A stretch of DNA of 64,000 nt from Microbispora siamensis (GCF_016863095.1 NZ_BOOF01000028.1:122489-186488), one strand, 5' to 3'; shown: positions 36,423 to 45,745, counted from the stretch's first letter. The notes: generated by a model from the sequence alone, not told the origin. Numbers and translations are program-made.

Positions 36423-36842
36423 ATGGAGGCATCTGAGTTACTCGAGCGAGCCCGCTCGCGCGCATCCGACCCCGAAGACCCCCTGGAAGTCCTGTCCGCC
36501 GCGATCGCCCTGTGCCGGGAACTGCCCGGCGAACCGGGCGGCGAGGTGGACGCCCTGCTCGACCTCGCGGTGCGCCGGGCCCGTGAGGCCGGCACGTCCT
36601 GGACCGCCATCGGTGAGCGGTTCTGGTACATCAGGCGGAGCACGCGCAGGCGTTTCACGCCCGCCTTCGCCCACCGGCACCTGGTCAACCGCCGCATGAA
36701 GCGCGACGCCGCCTGCTCCTTCTGCCGCAGGCCACCGGGCCCGCGCGTCCACATGGTCCACGGCGAGGGCGGGCGCATCTGCGACCGCTGCGTGGCACTG
36801 GCCGGAGACATCGTCGCCGGGCTGGCCCGCCGCGGCCGTTGA
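36423..36842 (+). CDS. Small protein with a C-terminal ClpX-type C4 zinc finger
   Basis: The 139-residue protein has a helical N-terminal part (MEASELLERARSRASDPEDP) and a helix-turn-helix-like middle (AREAGTSWTAIGERFW). The C-terminus has CSFCRRPPGPRVHMVHGEG then GRICDRCVALAGDI, matching the zinc-binding module of ClpX. There is no AAA+ domain. It may bind DNA through the middle segment, or act as an adaptor. The function is not known. Confidence 0.7.
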   Translation: MEASELLERARSRASDPEDPLEVLSAAIALCRELPGEPGGEVDALLDLAVRRAREAGTSWTAIGERFWYIRRSTRRRFTPAFAHRHLVNRRMKRDAACSFCRRPPGPRVHMVHGEGGRICDRCVALAGDIVAGLARRGR

Positions 36843-36848
36843 CGCAGG

Positions 36849-38087
36849 TCAGGTGACGGTGAGCCGCCGCGCGTAGCGCTCGTCCCGCCACAGCTCCTCG
36901 CCGAGCACCTCGGCCAGCGCCGTCGCCGCGTCGTACACATCGACGTAGCGCAGGTACAGCGGGGCGAAGCCGAACCTGACGAAGTCCGGCTCGCGGTAGT
37001 CGCCCACCACCCCCCGGTCCGCGAGTGCGCGCACCACGGGGTAACCCTGCGGGTGAAGGTAGCTGACCTGGCTTCCCCGCCGCTCCGGGTCGCGCGGGGT
37101 GGCCAGGGTCAGCCCGAGCCCGGGATCGACGAGATCGTCGAGCAGATCGATGAACAGCGAGGTCAGGGCCACGCTCTTGGCTCTGACCTCGCTCAGGTCC
37201 ACCCGCTCCCAGATGTCGAGGGACGCGTTCAGCGCGGCGTACGACAGGATGGGCGGGCTGCCCGTGGCGAAACGGCGCACACCGGGCGCGGGGCGGTAGT
37301 GCGGTTCGAAGTCGAAGGGCGCGGCGTGGCCGTGCCAGCCCGACAGCACGTTGTGGACGGCGTCCTGGTGGCGCGGCGCGACGTACAGGTAGGCGGGGGC
37401 GCCGGGCCCGCCGTTCAGGTACTTGTAGGTGCAGCCGACGGCGAAGTCCGCCTCGCCCACCCGCACGGGCAGCGCACCGGCGCTGTGGCACAGGTCCCAG
37501 ACCATGAGCGCGCCGGCCGCCCGGACCAGCTCCGTCACCGCCGCCATGTCTCTGGCCGCGCCGGTCCGGTAGTCCACGTGCGACAGCAGCACGAGCGCGA
37601 CGTCCTCGCCGAGGGCGTCCTCCAGCGAACGGCCGGTCTCGCCGATGTCCCGGATCTCGTACGCGCCGAGCGCCCGGGCGGCGCCCTCCACGACGTACCG
37701 GTCCGTGGGGAAGTTGTCGAGATCGGAGACGATCACACGACGGCCGGGCCGCAGCGGAAGGGCGGCGGTCACCACCTTGAAGATGTTCACCGAGGTGGAG
37801 TCGCCGGCCAGCACGTCGCCGGGGCGTGCGCCGATCAGCGGCGCGATGCGGTCGCCGGTGCTCTGCGGCATGTCCCACCAGCCGGCGGTGTTCCAGCTCG
37901 CCCCGAGATGCACCCCCCATTCGGTCTCGACCGTGTGGGCCACCCGTTCCGGCGTACGCCTGGGCAGCGCGCCGAGCGAGTTGCCCAGCAGGTAGACGAC
38001 CCCCGGAGGCAGCGAGAACTCGTCCCGGAACCCCCCGAGCGGGTCCTTGGCGTCGAGGTCCTGGCATTCGGCACGGCTGAGAACCAT
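36849..38087 (-). CDS. kynU: Kynureninase
   Basis: The 412-residue PLP enzyme has YLLGNSLGALPRRTPERV (20s-40s), STSVNIFKVVTAALPL, the Asp in WDLCHSAGALPV (near 210) and the PLP lysine in FAVGCTYKYLNGGPGAPAYLYV (near 233). It cleaves kynurenine to anthranilate and alanine. AAGGAG precedes ATG 38087. No tryptophan dioxygenase or kynurenine formamidase lies next to it, so it is an isolated kyn gene facing a GntR regulator. Confidence 0.92.
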   Translation of the reverse strand: MVLSRAECQDLDAKDPLGGFRDEFSLPPGVVYLLGNSLGALPRRTPERVAHTVETEWGVHLGASWNTAGWWDMPQSTGDRIAPLIGARPGDVLAGDSTSVNIFKVVTAALPLRPGRRVIVSDLDNFPTDRYVVEGAARALGAYEIRDIGETGRSLEDALGEDVALVLLSHVDYRTGAARDMAAVTELVRAAGALMVWDLCHSAGALPVRVGEADFAVGCTYKYLNGGPGAPAYLYVAPRHQDAVHNVLSGWHGHAAPFDFEPHYRPAPGVRRFATGSPPILSYAALNASLDIWERVDLSEVRAKSVALTSLFIDLLDDLVDPGLGLTLATPRDPERRGSQVSYLHPQGYPVVRALADRGVVGDYREPDFVRFGFAPLYLRYVDVYDAATALAEVLGEELWRDERYARRLTVT

Positions 38088-38349
38088 CGGCAACTCCTTC
38101 GTCACCGCATTATGTACCGAAATATCCGATCTTGTCGTGATGGCGATGACGGAGCGTTCCCGGTGCCGGCAATACCGGAGGGGACCGTTCCACGGTAGCG
38201 GACGGCTATAACCCCCAGAGATCGCCACACCGGCACGATCAGCTCAAAGTAAGCACAAGACGCACCCAAGACTCTGTGCGATCGTGGACAAGACGGGGCA
38301 AGTTCTCTGGAGACGCCAAACCCCCGTTGGTGACAGAGGGTGATCAAAC

Positions 38350-39102
38350 GTGACGGAAAGCCCGGTGCATCACGAGTCCCCGATCTATCGCCGCATCGCC
38401 GATCGGCTGCGCGATCAGATCCTGTCCGGAGCGCTCGGTGATGGGGATCGGCTACCGGGCGAAAACGCGCTCATGAAAGAGCACGGCGTCGCACGGGCCA
38501 CGGCACGGCAGGCGCTCGCCGTGCTGATCAACGAAGGGCTGGCCGTGCCGAAGCGGGGATCGGGCGTGTACGTGCGCCTGTTTCGCCCCATCCGCCGCCA
38601 CGGATCCCGCCGGCTCTCCCGGGAGCAGTGGGCCCAGGGCCTGGCCATCTGGGACTCCGACACCCGGGGGCGGTCGTACGTCGTGGACGAGGTGACCATC
38701 CTGCGCGAGCCGGCGAGCGAGCAGGTCGCCCGCGTGCTTGGCACTGGCGAGGTGTGGGTGCGCCGGCGCCGCTACTCGGTGGACGGCCGTCCGGTGCAGC
38801 TCGCGGCCTCCCACTTTCCCGCCGATCTCGTGGAGGGCACGGCGGTCGTCCTGCCCGACACGGGTCCCGGCGGGGTGTACGCCCGGCTGGGCGAGCTCGG
38901 CCGGCCTCCCGTCCACTTCAGCGAGGAGGTGCGGGCGCGGATGCCGCTGCCCGGGGAGGCCGAGTCGCTGAACCTTCCGGCCGGCACGCCGGTGATCTCC
39001 GTCACCCGGGTGGCCTTCGCGGAAGGGGGCGTGCCGGTCGAGGTCAACGAGATGATCCTGGACGCGGCGTCGTATGTACTCCAGTACGACTTCGACGCCT
39101 AG
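38350..39102 (+). CDS. GntR/HutC-family regulator
   Basis: The 250-residue protein has a winged helix at residues 8-75 (YRRIADRLRDQILSGALGDG and ARATARQALAVLINEGLAV) and a UTRA effector domain (residues 95-245). The GTG at 38350 is divergent from kynureninase with 262 bases between. Its own 3' side is followed by a TCTCTAGAGA palindrome. The effector is unknown. Confidence 0.88.
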   Translation: MTESPVHHESPIYRRIADRLRDQILSGALGDGDRLPGENALMKEHGVARATARQALAVLINEGLAVPKRGSGVYVRLFRPIRRHGSRRLSREQWAQGLAIWDSDTRGRSYVVDEVTILREPASEQVARVLGTGEVWVRRRRYSVDGRPVQLAASHFPADLVEGTAVVLPDTGPGGVYARLGELGRPPVHFSEEVRARMPLPGEAESLNLPAGTPVISVTRVAFAEGGVPVEVNEMILDAASYVLQYDFDA

Positions 39103-39143
39103 GTCAAGAGGCAACGTTGACCTGACCGTCCCGATCATTGATT

Positions 39144-39153
39144 TCTCTAGAGA
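39144..39153. promoter_or_regulatory. TCTCTAGAGA palindrome before a small gene
   Basis: A perfect 10-bp palindrome lies in the 114-base gap between the GntR gene and the small gene. It is a candidate GntR operator controlling the small gene. Confidence 0.35.
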
Positions 39154-39216
39154 TGTCCCGCACCTTGAGGAGGAGACGTCAAGAACACCGGGCATACGGC
39201 GAGGGAAGGTGTACGG

Positions 39217-39429
39217 ATGTCCTTGGACCGACGCCTCGCCGAGATCGCCCGGGAGTTCCCGGAGTGGACGATCTGGCGGAGTGACGCGGGCCGGTGGTGG
39301 GCGACCCGGCACCACCCGCTCACCTCGGCGCAGCGGACGGCGGGATGCGCGATGACCATCGACGCCGACGAACCCGACGGACTGCGTGAGCTGTTGCGCG
39401 AGCAGGAGGCCCGCGCCGCCGATCCATGA
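39217..39429 (+). CDS. Small hypothetical protein, 70 residues
   Basis: The ATG at 39217 follows GGGAAGGTG. The protein starts MSLDRRLAEIAREFPEWTIW and contains WWATRHHPLTS, ending in an acidic helix. The composition looks like a real small actinobacterial protein that often follows GntR genes. No function is recognised. A strong terminator lies just after the stop. Confidence 0.65.
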   Translation: MSLDRRLAEIAREFPEWTIWRSDAGRWWATRHHPLTSAQRTAGCAMTIDADEPDGLRELLREQEARAADP

Positions 39430-39431
39430 GC

Positions 39432-39470
39432 GCGGAAGCCCCCGACCCGATCGGGGGCGGGGGCTTCCGC
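39432..39470. terminator. GC hairpin terminator
   Basis: Arms GCGGAAGCCCCC (39432-39443) and GGGGGCTTCCGC (39459-39470) form a perfect 12-bp stem right after the small gene stop. Confidence 0.8.
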
Positions 39471-39594
39471 TACCAGTCATCACCCGCTCCGTCCGAAGGC
39501 GGGCCAGTCTGAGGGCGAAGCAGTGCGATCTCGAAGCCTCGCACCGGCCCGGCACCCCGGCGCGGCACGCCGCGCGTGAAGCACCACGCCGGGC

Positions 39595-40731
39595 TCAGTT
39601 GTTGGCCACCGACTCCCCGTCCGGCAGGGCACGCCGCACGCGGCCGAGGTTGACGTCGGTGTCCTCGGGAGACGGCGTCGCGTCGTGGCCGTTCTCGTGG
39701 CGTCCGTCGTCCACGATCAGGACCGCGTCGTCCTCGTCTCCCTCGATCCGGCCCCGGCCGGCGGCGTCATGCGCCTCGTGCCCGGACGGCGCGGCCTCCA
39801 GGGCCTGCCTCGGGTCCTCCTCGACCGGCTCGTGCGGCAGACCGTGCTGCTGGTCGTGCTGCAGATCGTGCTGCTGGCCGTACTGCTGGTCCGGCGCGCC
39901 CGCGGCGATGGCGTGCACCTGCGGCGCGGGCGGCAGCACGGCGGCCTCGTCGATCAGCGGGCCGGCCGCGGCCTCGCGGTGCATCAGGTCGCCGAGCACC
40001 GAGCCGATCTCGTTGAGCCTGCGTACGACCTCCGCGTGGGTGTCGGTGAGGTAGGCCACCCGGCGGCCGGTGTGCTCGTCCAGCGCGTTCACCCGCTGCT
40101 GCGCCGCCGCGAGCATGGCCTCGGCCTGCCCGCGCGCCTCGACGAGCAGCCGCTCCGCCTCCATCCGGGCGACGGTGAGCTGCCGCTCCCCCTCGGCGCG
40201 GGCGGAGCGCAGGGTCTCCTCCGCCTCCGCGCGGGCCGTGCCCAGCGTCTCCTCCGCGTCCGCGCCCGCCTGCGCCAGCAGCCGCTCCGCCGTGGCGGTG
40301 GCGTCGGCGACACGGCGCTCGGCCTCCTCCTGGGCGGCGGCCCTGATCGCGTCGGCCTGCTCACGCGCGGACGTCACCAGCCGTTCGGCCTCGGCCGCCG
40401 AGGTCTCGCGCAGCATCCTGGCCTCCGCCTCGGACGCCTCCTTGTTGGCCGCCGCCTCCTCCTGCGCCAGCTTGAGTATCTGGCTCAGCCGTTCCCCCAG
40501 CTCGTCGGGGTTCTGCGGCGACTCCGCCATCCTCCGCCGCGCCTCGGCCAGCTCCAGGCGGCTCTGCTCCGCCTGGTCGATCGTGCGTGCGAGCCGTTCC
40601 TCCAGGTCCCGGATCTGGTTGCGGGTCCGGACCATGTAGTCGTGGACCTGCCTGCGGCTGTACCCACGCATCACGACTTCGAAGGAGTCGTCACTCATCA
40701 GGTCGGGGAAGTTGTCGGTCTGATTCGTCAT
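39595..40731 (-). CDS. DivIVA-like coiled-coil protein
   Basis: The 378-residue protein starts with a DivIVA-like segment (FEVVMRGYSRRQVHDYMVRT, residues 18-37). A coiled coil of alanine-, glutamate- and arginine-rich heptads spans about 40-230, and the C-terminus is disordered and Gln/His/Asp rich. This plan resembles actinobacterial polar-growth and cytoskeletal proteins such as FilP/Scy relatives and Wag31. It probably works at the cell pole or septum. The exact role is unknown. Confidence 0.75.
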   Translation of the reverse strand: MTNQTDNFPDLMSDDSFEVVMRGYSRRQVHDYMVRTRNQIRDLEERLARTIDQAEQSRLELAEARRRMAESPQNPDELGERLSQILKLAQEEAAANKEASEAEARMLRETSAAEAERLVTSAREQADAIRAAAQEEAERRVADATATAERLLAQAGADAEETLGTARAEAEETLRSARAEGERQLTVARMEAERLLVEARGQAEAMLAAAQQRVNALDEHTGRRVAYLTDTHAEVVRRLNEIGSVLGDLMHREAAAGPLIDEAAVLPPAPQVHAIAAGAPDQQYGQQHDLQHDQQHGLPHEPVEEDPRQALEAAPSGHEAHDAAGRGRIEGDEDDAVLIVDDGRHENGHDATPSPEDTDVNLGRVRRALPDGESVANN

Positions 40732-40883
40732 GAGAAACCCTGGGGTTGGAGATAACGACGGTAACGCAGCCAGGACACGACTTTCCTGCTATCCGTCGCA
40801 CATCGCAACCTGAACGCCTCAGGCTGCCGGCGAAACCGGAGGCCGCGCCGAGCCCGGCACGGGGCTCATGGGATCATGGTGCC

Positions 40884-41414
40884 ATGCCGTACATCGCCGA
40901 CCTGGACGACGACGCCACGCCGATCATCCATCCCGAGGCATGGGTGGCCCCGGGGGCGGTGGTCGTCGGGAGGGTGCGGCTCGGACGCGGCGCGAACGTC
41001 TGGTACGGCTGCGTGCTGCGCGGCGACGACGAGCGCATCGAGGTCGGCGACGAGGTCAACATCCAGGACCTGTGCTGCCTGCACGCCGATCCCGGCGAGC
41101 CGGCGATCCTGGAAGACCGGGTGAGCCTCGGCCACCGGGCGATGGTGCACGGCGCGCACGTCGAGACCGGCGCCCTCGTGGGCATCGGGGCGGTCGTGCT
41201 CGGCGGAGCGGTCGTCGGGGCCGGGTCCCTGATCGCGGCCGGGGCCGTCGTGCCGCCCGGCCGTCGCGTCCCGGCCGGCGTGCTGGTCGCGGGCGTGCCG
41301 GGGAAGGTCGTCCGTGAGCTCACCGACGACGACCGCGCCTCCTTCGCGCGTACGCCGGACAACTACCTCGCCAAGGCCCGCCGTCACGCCGCGGCCTCGG
41401 TTCGGTCCCGATGA
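40884..41414 (+). CDS. Gamma-type carbonic anhydrase family protein
   Basis: The 176-residue protein has a left-handed beta-helix of hexapeptide repeats. The metal ligands His are visible in CCLHADPGEP, GHRAMVHGAHVE and nearby. The VWYGCVLRGDDERIEVGDEVNIQD segment matches the gamma-CA/YrdA family. It may hydrate CO2 or be an acyltransferase-like fold. Its 3' end overlaps the convergent endonuclease-family gene by 95 bases. Confidence 0.85.
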   Translation: MPYIADLDDDATPIIHPEAWVAPGAVVVGRVRLGRGANVWYGCVLRGDDERIEVGDEVNIQDLCCLHADPGEPAILEDRVSLGHRAMVHGAHVETGALVGIGAVVLGGAVVGAGSLIAAGAVVPPGRRVPAGVLVAGVPGKVVRELTDDDRASFARTPDNYLAKARRHAAASVRSR

Positions 41415-42297
41415 GCGTGCCGGCCAGCGCCAGGTGGTCCGACAGCTCCGGGTCGGTCCTGATGACCTCGGCTCCGCCCGGGCGGTAGTCGGCCTCGGTC
41501 GCGAAGATGTAGTCGATCTTCCGGCCGCCGCGCGTGGTGGGCTCGCCGCCCCGCCGCGCGACCCCGCACGATTCGGCGTCGACCTCGGTGTAGCCGCCGT
41601 CGCCCAGGCCCATGCCGTACACGTCGGTGAGCTGGTCGTGGCCGGGCTCGCGGTTGAAGTCGCCGGTGAGGATCACGGGGGCGTTCCGGGCGTACGCCGA
41701 CACCAGCCCGGTGACCTGCCGCGGGGTCTCGGTGTCGGAGATGTGGGTCACGCAGCAGACCGAGCGGCGGGGGCCGACCCGGCCGGTGGCGCACAGCAGG
41801 CCGCGCGGGTGGATCGTCTCGCCGGGCACGGCCGGGGCGTGGTCGGCGCGCAACAGCCGCCGCAGCGGCGGGCCTTCGGCGCCGTTCTTCAACGCCAGCG
41901 CCATGCCGAAGGTCTTACCGTCCGGCGGGGCCGTGTCCGGCGTGAGGTCGCTCCACAGCGTGCGGCAGCGGTCCTCGCGACCCGGCCCGCCGCCCTTGGC
42001 GTACCCGTACCAGACCAGGCGATAGCCGGGCAGCTCACGCCGGAGCAGGCCCACCTGGGCGTAGCACATCTCGGTGAACGAGGCGACGTCCACGTCTCTC
42101 GACCGGATCAGTGCGGAGACCTGTCCGGCCCAGGTCCTGCGGCGCTGGGGCGTGAGGTCGCGTACGCAGGTGCCGGCGCTGTTGCCCGCCGCGCAGACGT
42201 TGTAAGTGAGGACGTTCACCCGGTAGGTGTCGGCCGCCGATGGAAGACCGGCCACCACAAGCGCAACGACCGCCACTCCTGCGACAAATGCCCCCAT
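41320..42297 (-). CDS. Secreted endonuclease/exonuclease/phosphatase-family protein
   Basis: The 325-residue protein has a signal peptide (MGAFVAGVAVVALVVAGLPS). The EEP core is NVLTYNVCAAG, FTEMCYAQVGLL, CVTHISDTET, VILTGDFNREPGHD and KIDYIFA/LSDHLAL with the catalytic Asp-His. The substrate may be nucleic acid or a phosphoester. Three or more cysteines suggest extracellular disulfides. The C-terminal tail is Arg rich. Confidence 0.85.
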   Translation of the reverse strand: MGAFVAGVAVVALVVAGLPSAADTYRVNVLTYNVCAAGNSAGTCVRDLTPQRRRTWAGQVSALIRSRDVDVASFTEMCYAQVGLLRRELPGYRLVWYGYAKGGGPGREDRCRTLWSDLTPDTAPPDGKTFGMALALKNGAEGPPLRRLLRADHAPAVPGETIHPRGLLCATGRVGPRRSVCCVTHISDTETPRQVTGLVSAYARNAPVILTGDFNREPGHDQLTDVYGMGLGDGGYTEVDAESCGVARRGGEPTTRGGRKIDYIFATEADYRPGGAEVIRTDPELSDHLALAGTLIGTEPRPRRDGGPWRGSCPAYARRRRGRRR

Positions 42298-42323
42298 ATG
42301 TGGCGAAGCTAGTCAGAGGTGGA

Positions 42324-43574
42324 TCAACCAATCCAGGCGCCTGTGGTGAAATTTCCGACATTGATTGCCCACACCGGCGCGGCGACCGCGAGGTAGGCCA
42401 TCATGACCCAGGGCCTTCGGCTGCCGACGACGCCGACGGAGATGTAGAGCGGCCACCACAGCAGCGACGCCCGGCCCACGGACATGTAGAACGACGACAT
42501 CGCCAGCAGCGCCACCGCCTGCGGCGCCAGATAGGCGACGTCGGGCCAGTTGCGCCGGACCAGCCGCGCGATGATCAGCAGGACCAGCACGAGCGCCGAC
42601 AGGATCTCCTCGCGGTACGACGTCGCCAGGACGGGCTCGTTGAGCGACCTGTGCCAGGTGTCGATGAACACGTTCCAGGGCGCCACGGGATAGCGGCCCC
42701 AATACTGCGCCTCCGCCGCCTTCCAGGCCATCAGGTCGCCGGTGCGGTGCCAGAGATAGATCATGTAGGCCAGCACCGGCACCCCCGGCAGCACCAGCCA
42801 CGGCGCGTTCCGCCATCCCCTCGGGGCACGCAGCCCGTCGCGCGAGACGAGGAACTGCACGAGCAGGCCGAAGGCGAGGAAGAGCCCGGTGATCCGGATG
42901 GACGACGCGAATGCGGCGCACACGGCGGCGGCCTCCCACCGGCCCCGGCGCGCCAGCAGCCACGCGGGGATGGCCAGCGCGAGGAACAGCGCCTCCGTGT
43001 AGCCGGCGAGCAGGAACACGGCGAACGGGCTGAGTAAGAACGCCAGCACGGCCCAGGGGCCGCTGCCCTCCCGGTACGACTCGCTCAGCCGCGACAGCGC
43101 CACCGCCACGACCGCGCTCGCGACGAGCGAGATCAGGACGAGGGCGAGCCTCAGGTCCGGGATGACCAGGTGCAGGGAGCGCAGCAGCAGCGGCAGGCCC
43201 GGGAAGAACGCGACGAGCCGCGGCGCGTCCGGGTCGTCCGGCCGGCCGTCGTAGCCGTACTTCGCGATGTCCATGAAGTTGTAGGAGTCATACCGGTTGA
43301 ACCGGTCGAGGATCGCGTCCTCCGTACGGCCAGGCGCCGCGAGGATCAGGTAGATGTACGACGCGACCTGCCAGAAGAACCAGATGAGCAGGGCCGTGCG
43401 GTCGGGCGAGTGGCTGAGCCACCACATCGCCAAGCGTCTCCGGCCCGAGTGCGGCTCCGTCTGCTCGCCGCTCGCCGTGTCGCCAGAGGTGTCCACGGGC
43501 GCCATCTTCTCCGATGCCTCGTCCGCACCCCGCTCGCGGGCGGCCCCGGCCTGCTGGATCTCCGTCACGAGCAC
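42324..43574 (-). CDS. PIG-V-like membrane mannosyltransferase
   Basis: The 416-residue polytopic protein has about ten hydrophobic helices after a 50-residue hydrophilic start. DRFNRYDSYNFMDIAKYGYDG, FFPGLPLLLRSLHL and SPFAVFLLAGYTEALFLAL match the PIG-V family of dolichol/polyprenol-dependent mannosyltransferases. The first periplasmic loop carries the acidic catalytic site. GTG 43574 or 43568 may be the start. Its acceptor is likely a cell-wall or membrane glycolipid. Confidence 0.82.
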   Translation of the reverse strand: MLVTEIQQAGAARERGADEASEKMAPVDTSGDTASGEQTEPHSGRRRLAMWWLSHSPDRTALLIWFFWQVASYIYLILAAPGRTEDAILDRFNRYDSYNFMDIAKYGYDGRPDDPDAPRLVAFFPGLPLLLRSLHLVIPDLRLALVLISLVASAVVAVALSRLSESYREGSGPWAVLAFLLSPFAVFLLAGYTEALFLALAIPAWLLARRGRWEAAAVCAAFASSIRITGLFLAFGLLVQFLVSRDGLRAPRGWRNAPWLVLPGVPVLAYMIYLWHRTGDLMAWKAAEAQYWGRYPVAPWNVFIDTWHRSLNEPVLATSYREEILSALVLVLLIIARLVRRNWPDVAYLAPQAVALLAMSSFYMSVGRASLLWWPLYISVGVVGSRRPWVMMAYLAVAAPVWAINVGNFTTGAWIG

Positions 43575-43911
43575 CTATGGAATACGCCACGGCAGCCCGT
43601 GCCAAGTGGCCGGCGCGTCCCGAGATACCCCCCAACCCGGAGAAATACGCATATGCACTGCTCAGCGCCACGCGACGCGTGAAACTTTCACCAACGGTCT
43701 CACCGCACCATGCCTGCGTGCCAGGCGCTCCCGCCGCCTCCGGGACCGGCGAGCTACCATCGGATCCAGCGAGGGGACCACCGGAGTTCGTCCCGGCATA
43801 CGTGTGCCCCGGAGGGGCATCGGTCAATGCCTGGCCGCCGTCCACCCGGGTCGCCTCGACCGGGATGAGCGAGAAGCCGTCCTCTCCGGAGGCCGGAGGA
43901 GTCACTGCCGC
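43575..43911. other. Intergenic region, 337 bases, divergent
   Basis: This stretch separates the mannosyltransferase (minus) and the unknown gene at 43912 (plus). It holds a local AT-rich spot around GCATATGC and should carry promoters for both genes. I see no small gene or clear operator. Confidence 0.4.
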
Positions 43912-45360
43912 GTGTACTGGGACGGGTTCACGACGATGGAGCGCGACGTGCGCGCCGTCGTCGGCGACCCCCGGTGGACGCTGCTCCCCCCGGTCACCCG
44001 GGCGCACACCCTGGCCCAGCGGGCGCTGGTCACGCCGGACGGCGCCCGGTGGCTGTTCGGCGCGCACGCCCGCTGGTATCGCCTCGACCGCGTCGACGGC
44101 CGCTGGCACCTGTCAGCGCCCCCGCTGCATCCGGCCGTCCGCTCCGGCGCACGGCCGAGCCCTCCGGGCGTGGCGATCCCGCCCGCGCTGATCCCCGCGG
44201 GTCCCGACTTCGCGTACGACCGCGGGTCCACGCAGGCGTTCGTCGGCCCGGACGTCCCGCACGAGATCACCGAACGGCTCCGTGCCCTGCTGCTCGCCCA
44301 CCGCGGGCTGCGCCGGGAGGACTTCCCCCTCGGCGGCAGCGTCTACCAGCAGGTCTTCGCCCGCGACGTGGCCTCCACGGTGGCCGCCGTGTGGGGCACG
44401 ATCATGTGGTGCGCCTACGCGCCCGCCTTCGACGGCAACGAGGTCATGCTGTCGATGTTCGGCGAGTTCCTGGCCCGGCCCCTGCCCGGGGACGACTGGG
44501 TGCGCTGGCTGCCCATGGGTTCGCTCGACGCGCTCGTGGCCCTGTACACCGAGCGGATGCGCTCCGGCGCGCGGGAGGCGGGCCTGCGCCTGGCCGGGCT
44601 GATGGCCGAGGCCGCCACCGTGCTGCGCGCCGACCCCCGGTTCCGGCCGCGCGCCGACGCGCTGATCGCGATGGCCGAGCCGCTGCTCGGCAGCCCCTGG
44701 CTGGACCAGCACGCCATGCCCGGCGGCGCCGTACGGCAGGCCTGGCTGGCGCGCTGCCCGCCGCACCTCGTCCCGGCCACGCTTTCCGAATGGGCGCCGG
44801 GCGAGCACTTCCGGCACACCCTGTACGACCTGGTCGAGGCCCTGGGCTACACGGCCGCGCGCGGGATGGATCCGCGGGCCGTGGCGGCCTCGCTGCTCGC
44901 CGCCGACGTGGCGGGCGTGTGCGGCGTGTCCGAGCCCGCCTGGGCGGCGCCGGGCAGCTCACGCACCGCGCAGGTGGTCACCGCGCTCTATCCGTGGATG
45001 GACGACGAACTCCGGCAGGCCCTCTATCTCGCGCTCGCCGAGCCCGCCCACCCGCTGCGGGGCTGCTGGCCGGCCGGCGGGGAACTGCCGCCCGGGCTGG
45101 TCCCGCCCGACCGCGGGACGGCCGCCGCCCTGCTCGGCTCCGCGTACGCGACCGGCCTGGCCTGGTGCGCCCTGACCGGCACACCCGCGCCGCCCGAGGG
45201 CTTCGCGGTATGCTCCGCGGTCGTCAAGTGCCTGATCCACCAGCGGGACGACCCGCGCCCGCAGGAGGTGGCGGAGCGGCGCAAGCCCGACCTGGACGAG
45301 TCCGGTGGGTGGCTGTTCGAAACATCCAATTCGGATATTTCGTCCTTACCTCCGCTTTAG
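43912..45360 (+). CDS. Unknown 482-residue protein
   Basis: I do not recognise this protein. It begins VYWDGFTTMERDVRAVVGDP. It is rich in Trp, Ala and Leu helices and has MPGGAVRQAWLARC, LYPWMDDELRQALYLALAE and a C-terminal DESGGWLFE. No catalytic motif or membrane helix is evident. GGAGGAG lies about 10 bases before the GTG at 43912; ATG 43942 is an alternative. It is followed by a small gene, which suggests a local group of actinobacterial hypotheticals. Confidence 0.65.
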   Translation: MYWDGFTTMERDVRAVVGDPRWTLLPPVTRAHTLAQRALVTPDGARWLFGAHARWYRLDRVDGRWHLSAPPLHPAVRSGARPSPPGVAIPPALIPAGPDFAYDRGSTQAFVGPDVPHEITERLRALLLAHRGLRREDFPLGGSVYQQVFARDVASTVAAVWGTIMWCAYAPAFDGNEVMLSMFGEFLARPLPGDDWVRWLPMGSLDALVALYTERMRSGAREAGLRLAGLMAEAATVLRADPRFRPRADALIAMAEPLLGSPWLDQHAMPGGAVRQAWLARCPPHLVPATLSEWAPGEHFRHTLYDLVEALGYTAARGMDPRAVAASLLAADVAGVCGVSEPAWAAPGSSRTAQVVTALYPWMDDELRQALYLALAEPAHPLRGCWPAGGELPPGLVPPDRGTAAALLGSAYATGLAWCALTGTPAPPEGFAVCSAVVKCLIHQRDDPRPQEVAERRKPDLDESGGWLFETSNSDISSLPPL

Positions 45361-45534
45361 CAATCCCTTCCCCCCATGACCGTCTTTTTCATCGAATTGT
45401 GATCTCGGTATCGGGGAAATGGTCCCGGAGGGACGAGGGGTGCGGGTCGGAATGGTCACGATGGGCCATGTCGCGGCAAGGTACCCGGACGTAACCTCGT
45501 GATGGGTGTGGGCTGCGGAAGGAAGGACGACGCG

Positions 45535-45696
45535 GTGGGGCACGACGACCTGGACTCTCGGGTCCACGACCGTGTCGCGTTGGACGAAATCGCGCTCTAC
45601 GCCGAGGTGCTGGAGGCCGTGAACATCACGGAGAACCGACTGACCTTGGAAGAGCTCGACAACGCGCTCGGATTGCGGACTTCGGCGAGCCGCTGA
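45535..45696 (+). CDS. Small acidic hypothetical protein, 53 residues
   Basis: The GTG at 45535 follows AAGGA. The protein runs VGHDDLDSRVHDRVALDEI and contains EVLEAVNITENRLTLEELDN. It is acidic and helical, a common short actinobacterial type. A terminator hairpin follows. An ATG at 45502 could extend it. Confidence 0.6.
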   Translation: MGHDDLDSRVHDRVALDEIALYAEVLEAVNITENRLTLEELDNALGLRTSASR

Positions 45697-45713
45697 AGAC
45701 ACTGAGAGCACGG

Positions 45714-45745
45714 ACCGTCCCGGGCATCTGGTGGCCCGGGACGGT
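45714..45745. terminator. GC hairpin terminator
   Basis: Arms ACCGTCCCGGGC (45714-45725) and GCCCGGGACGGT (45734-45745) form a perfect 12-bp stem with an 8-base loop after the small acidic gene. Confidence 0.8.

Noticed and set aside
43354..43911. Longer N-terminus of the unknown 482-residue protein
   Set aside because: The frame stays open but overlaps the divergent mannosyltransferase gene and its promoter region; codon content there is not protein-like.
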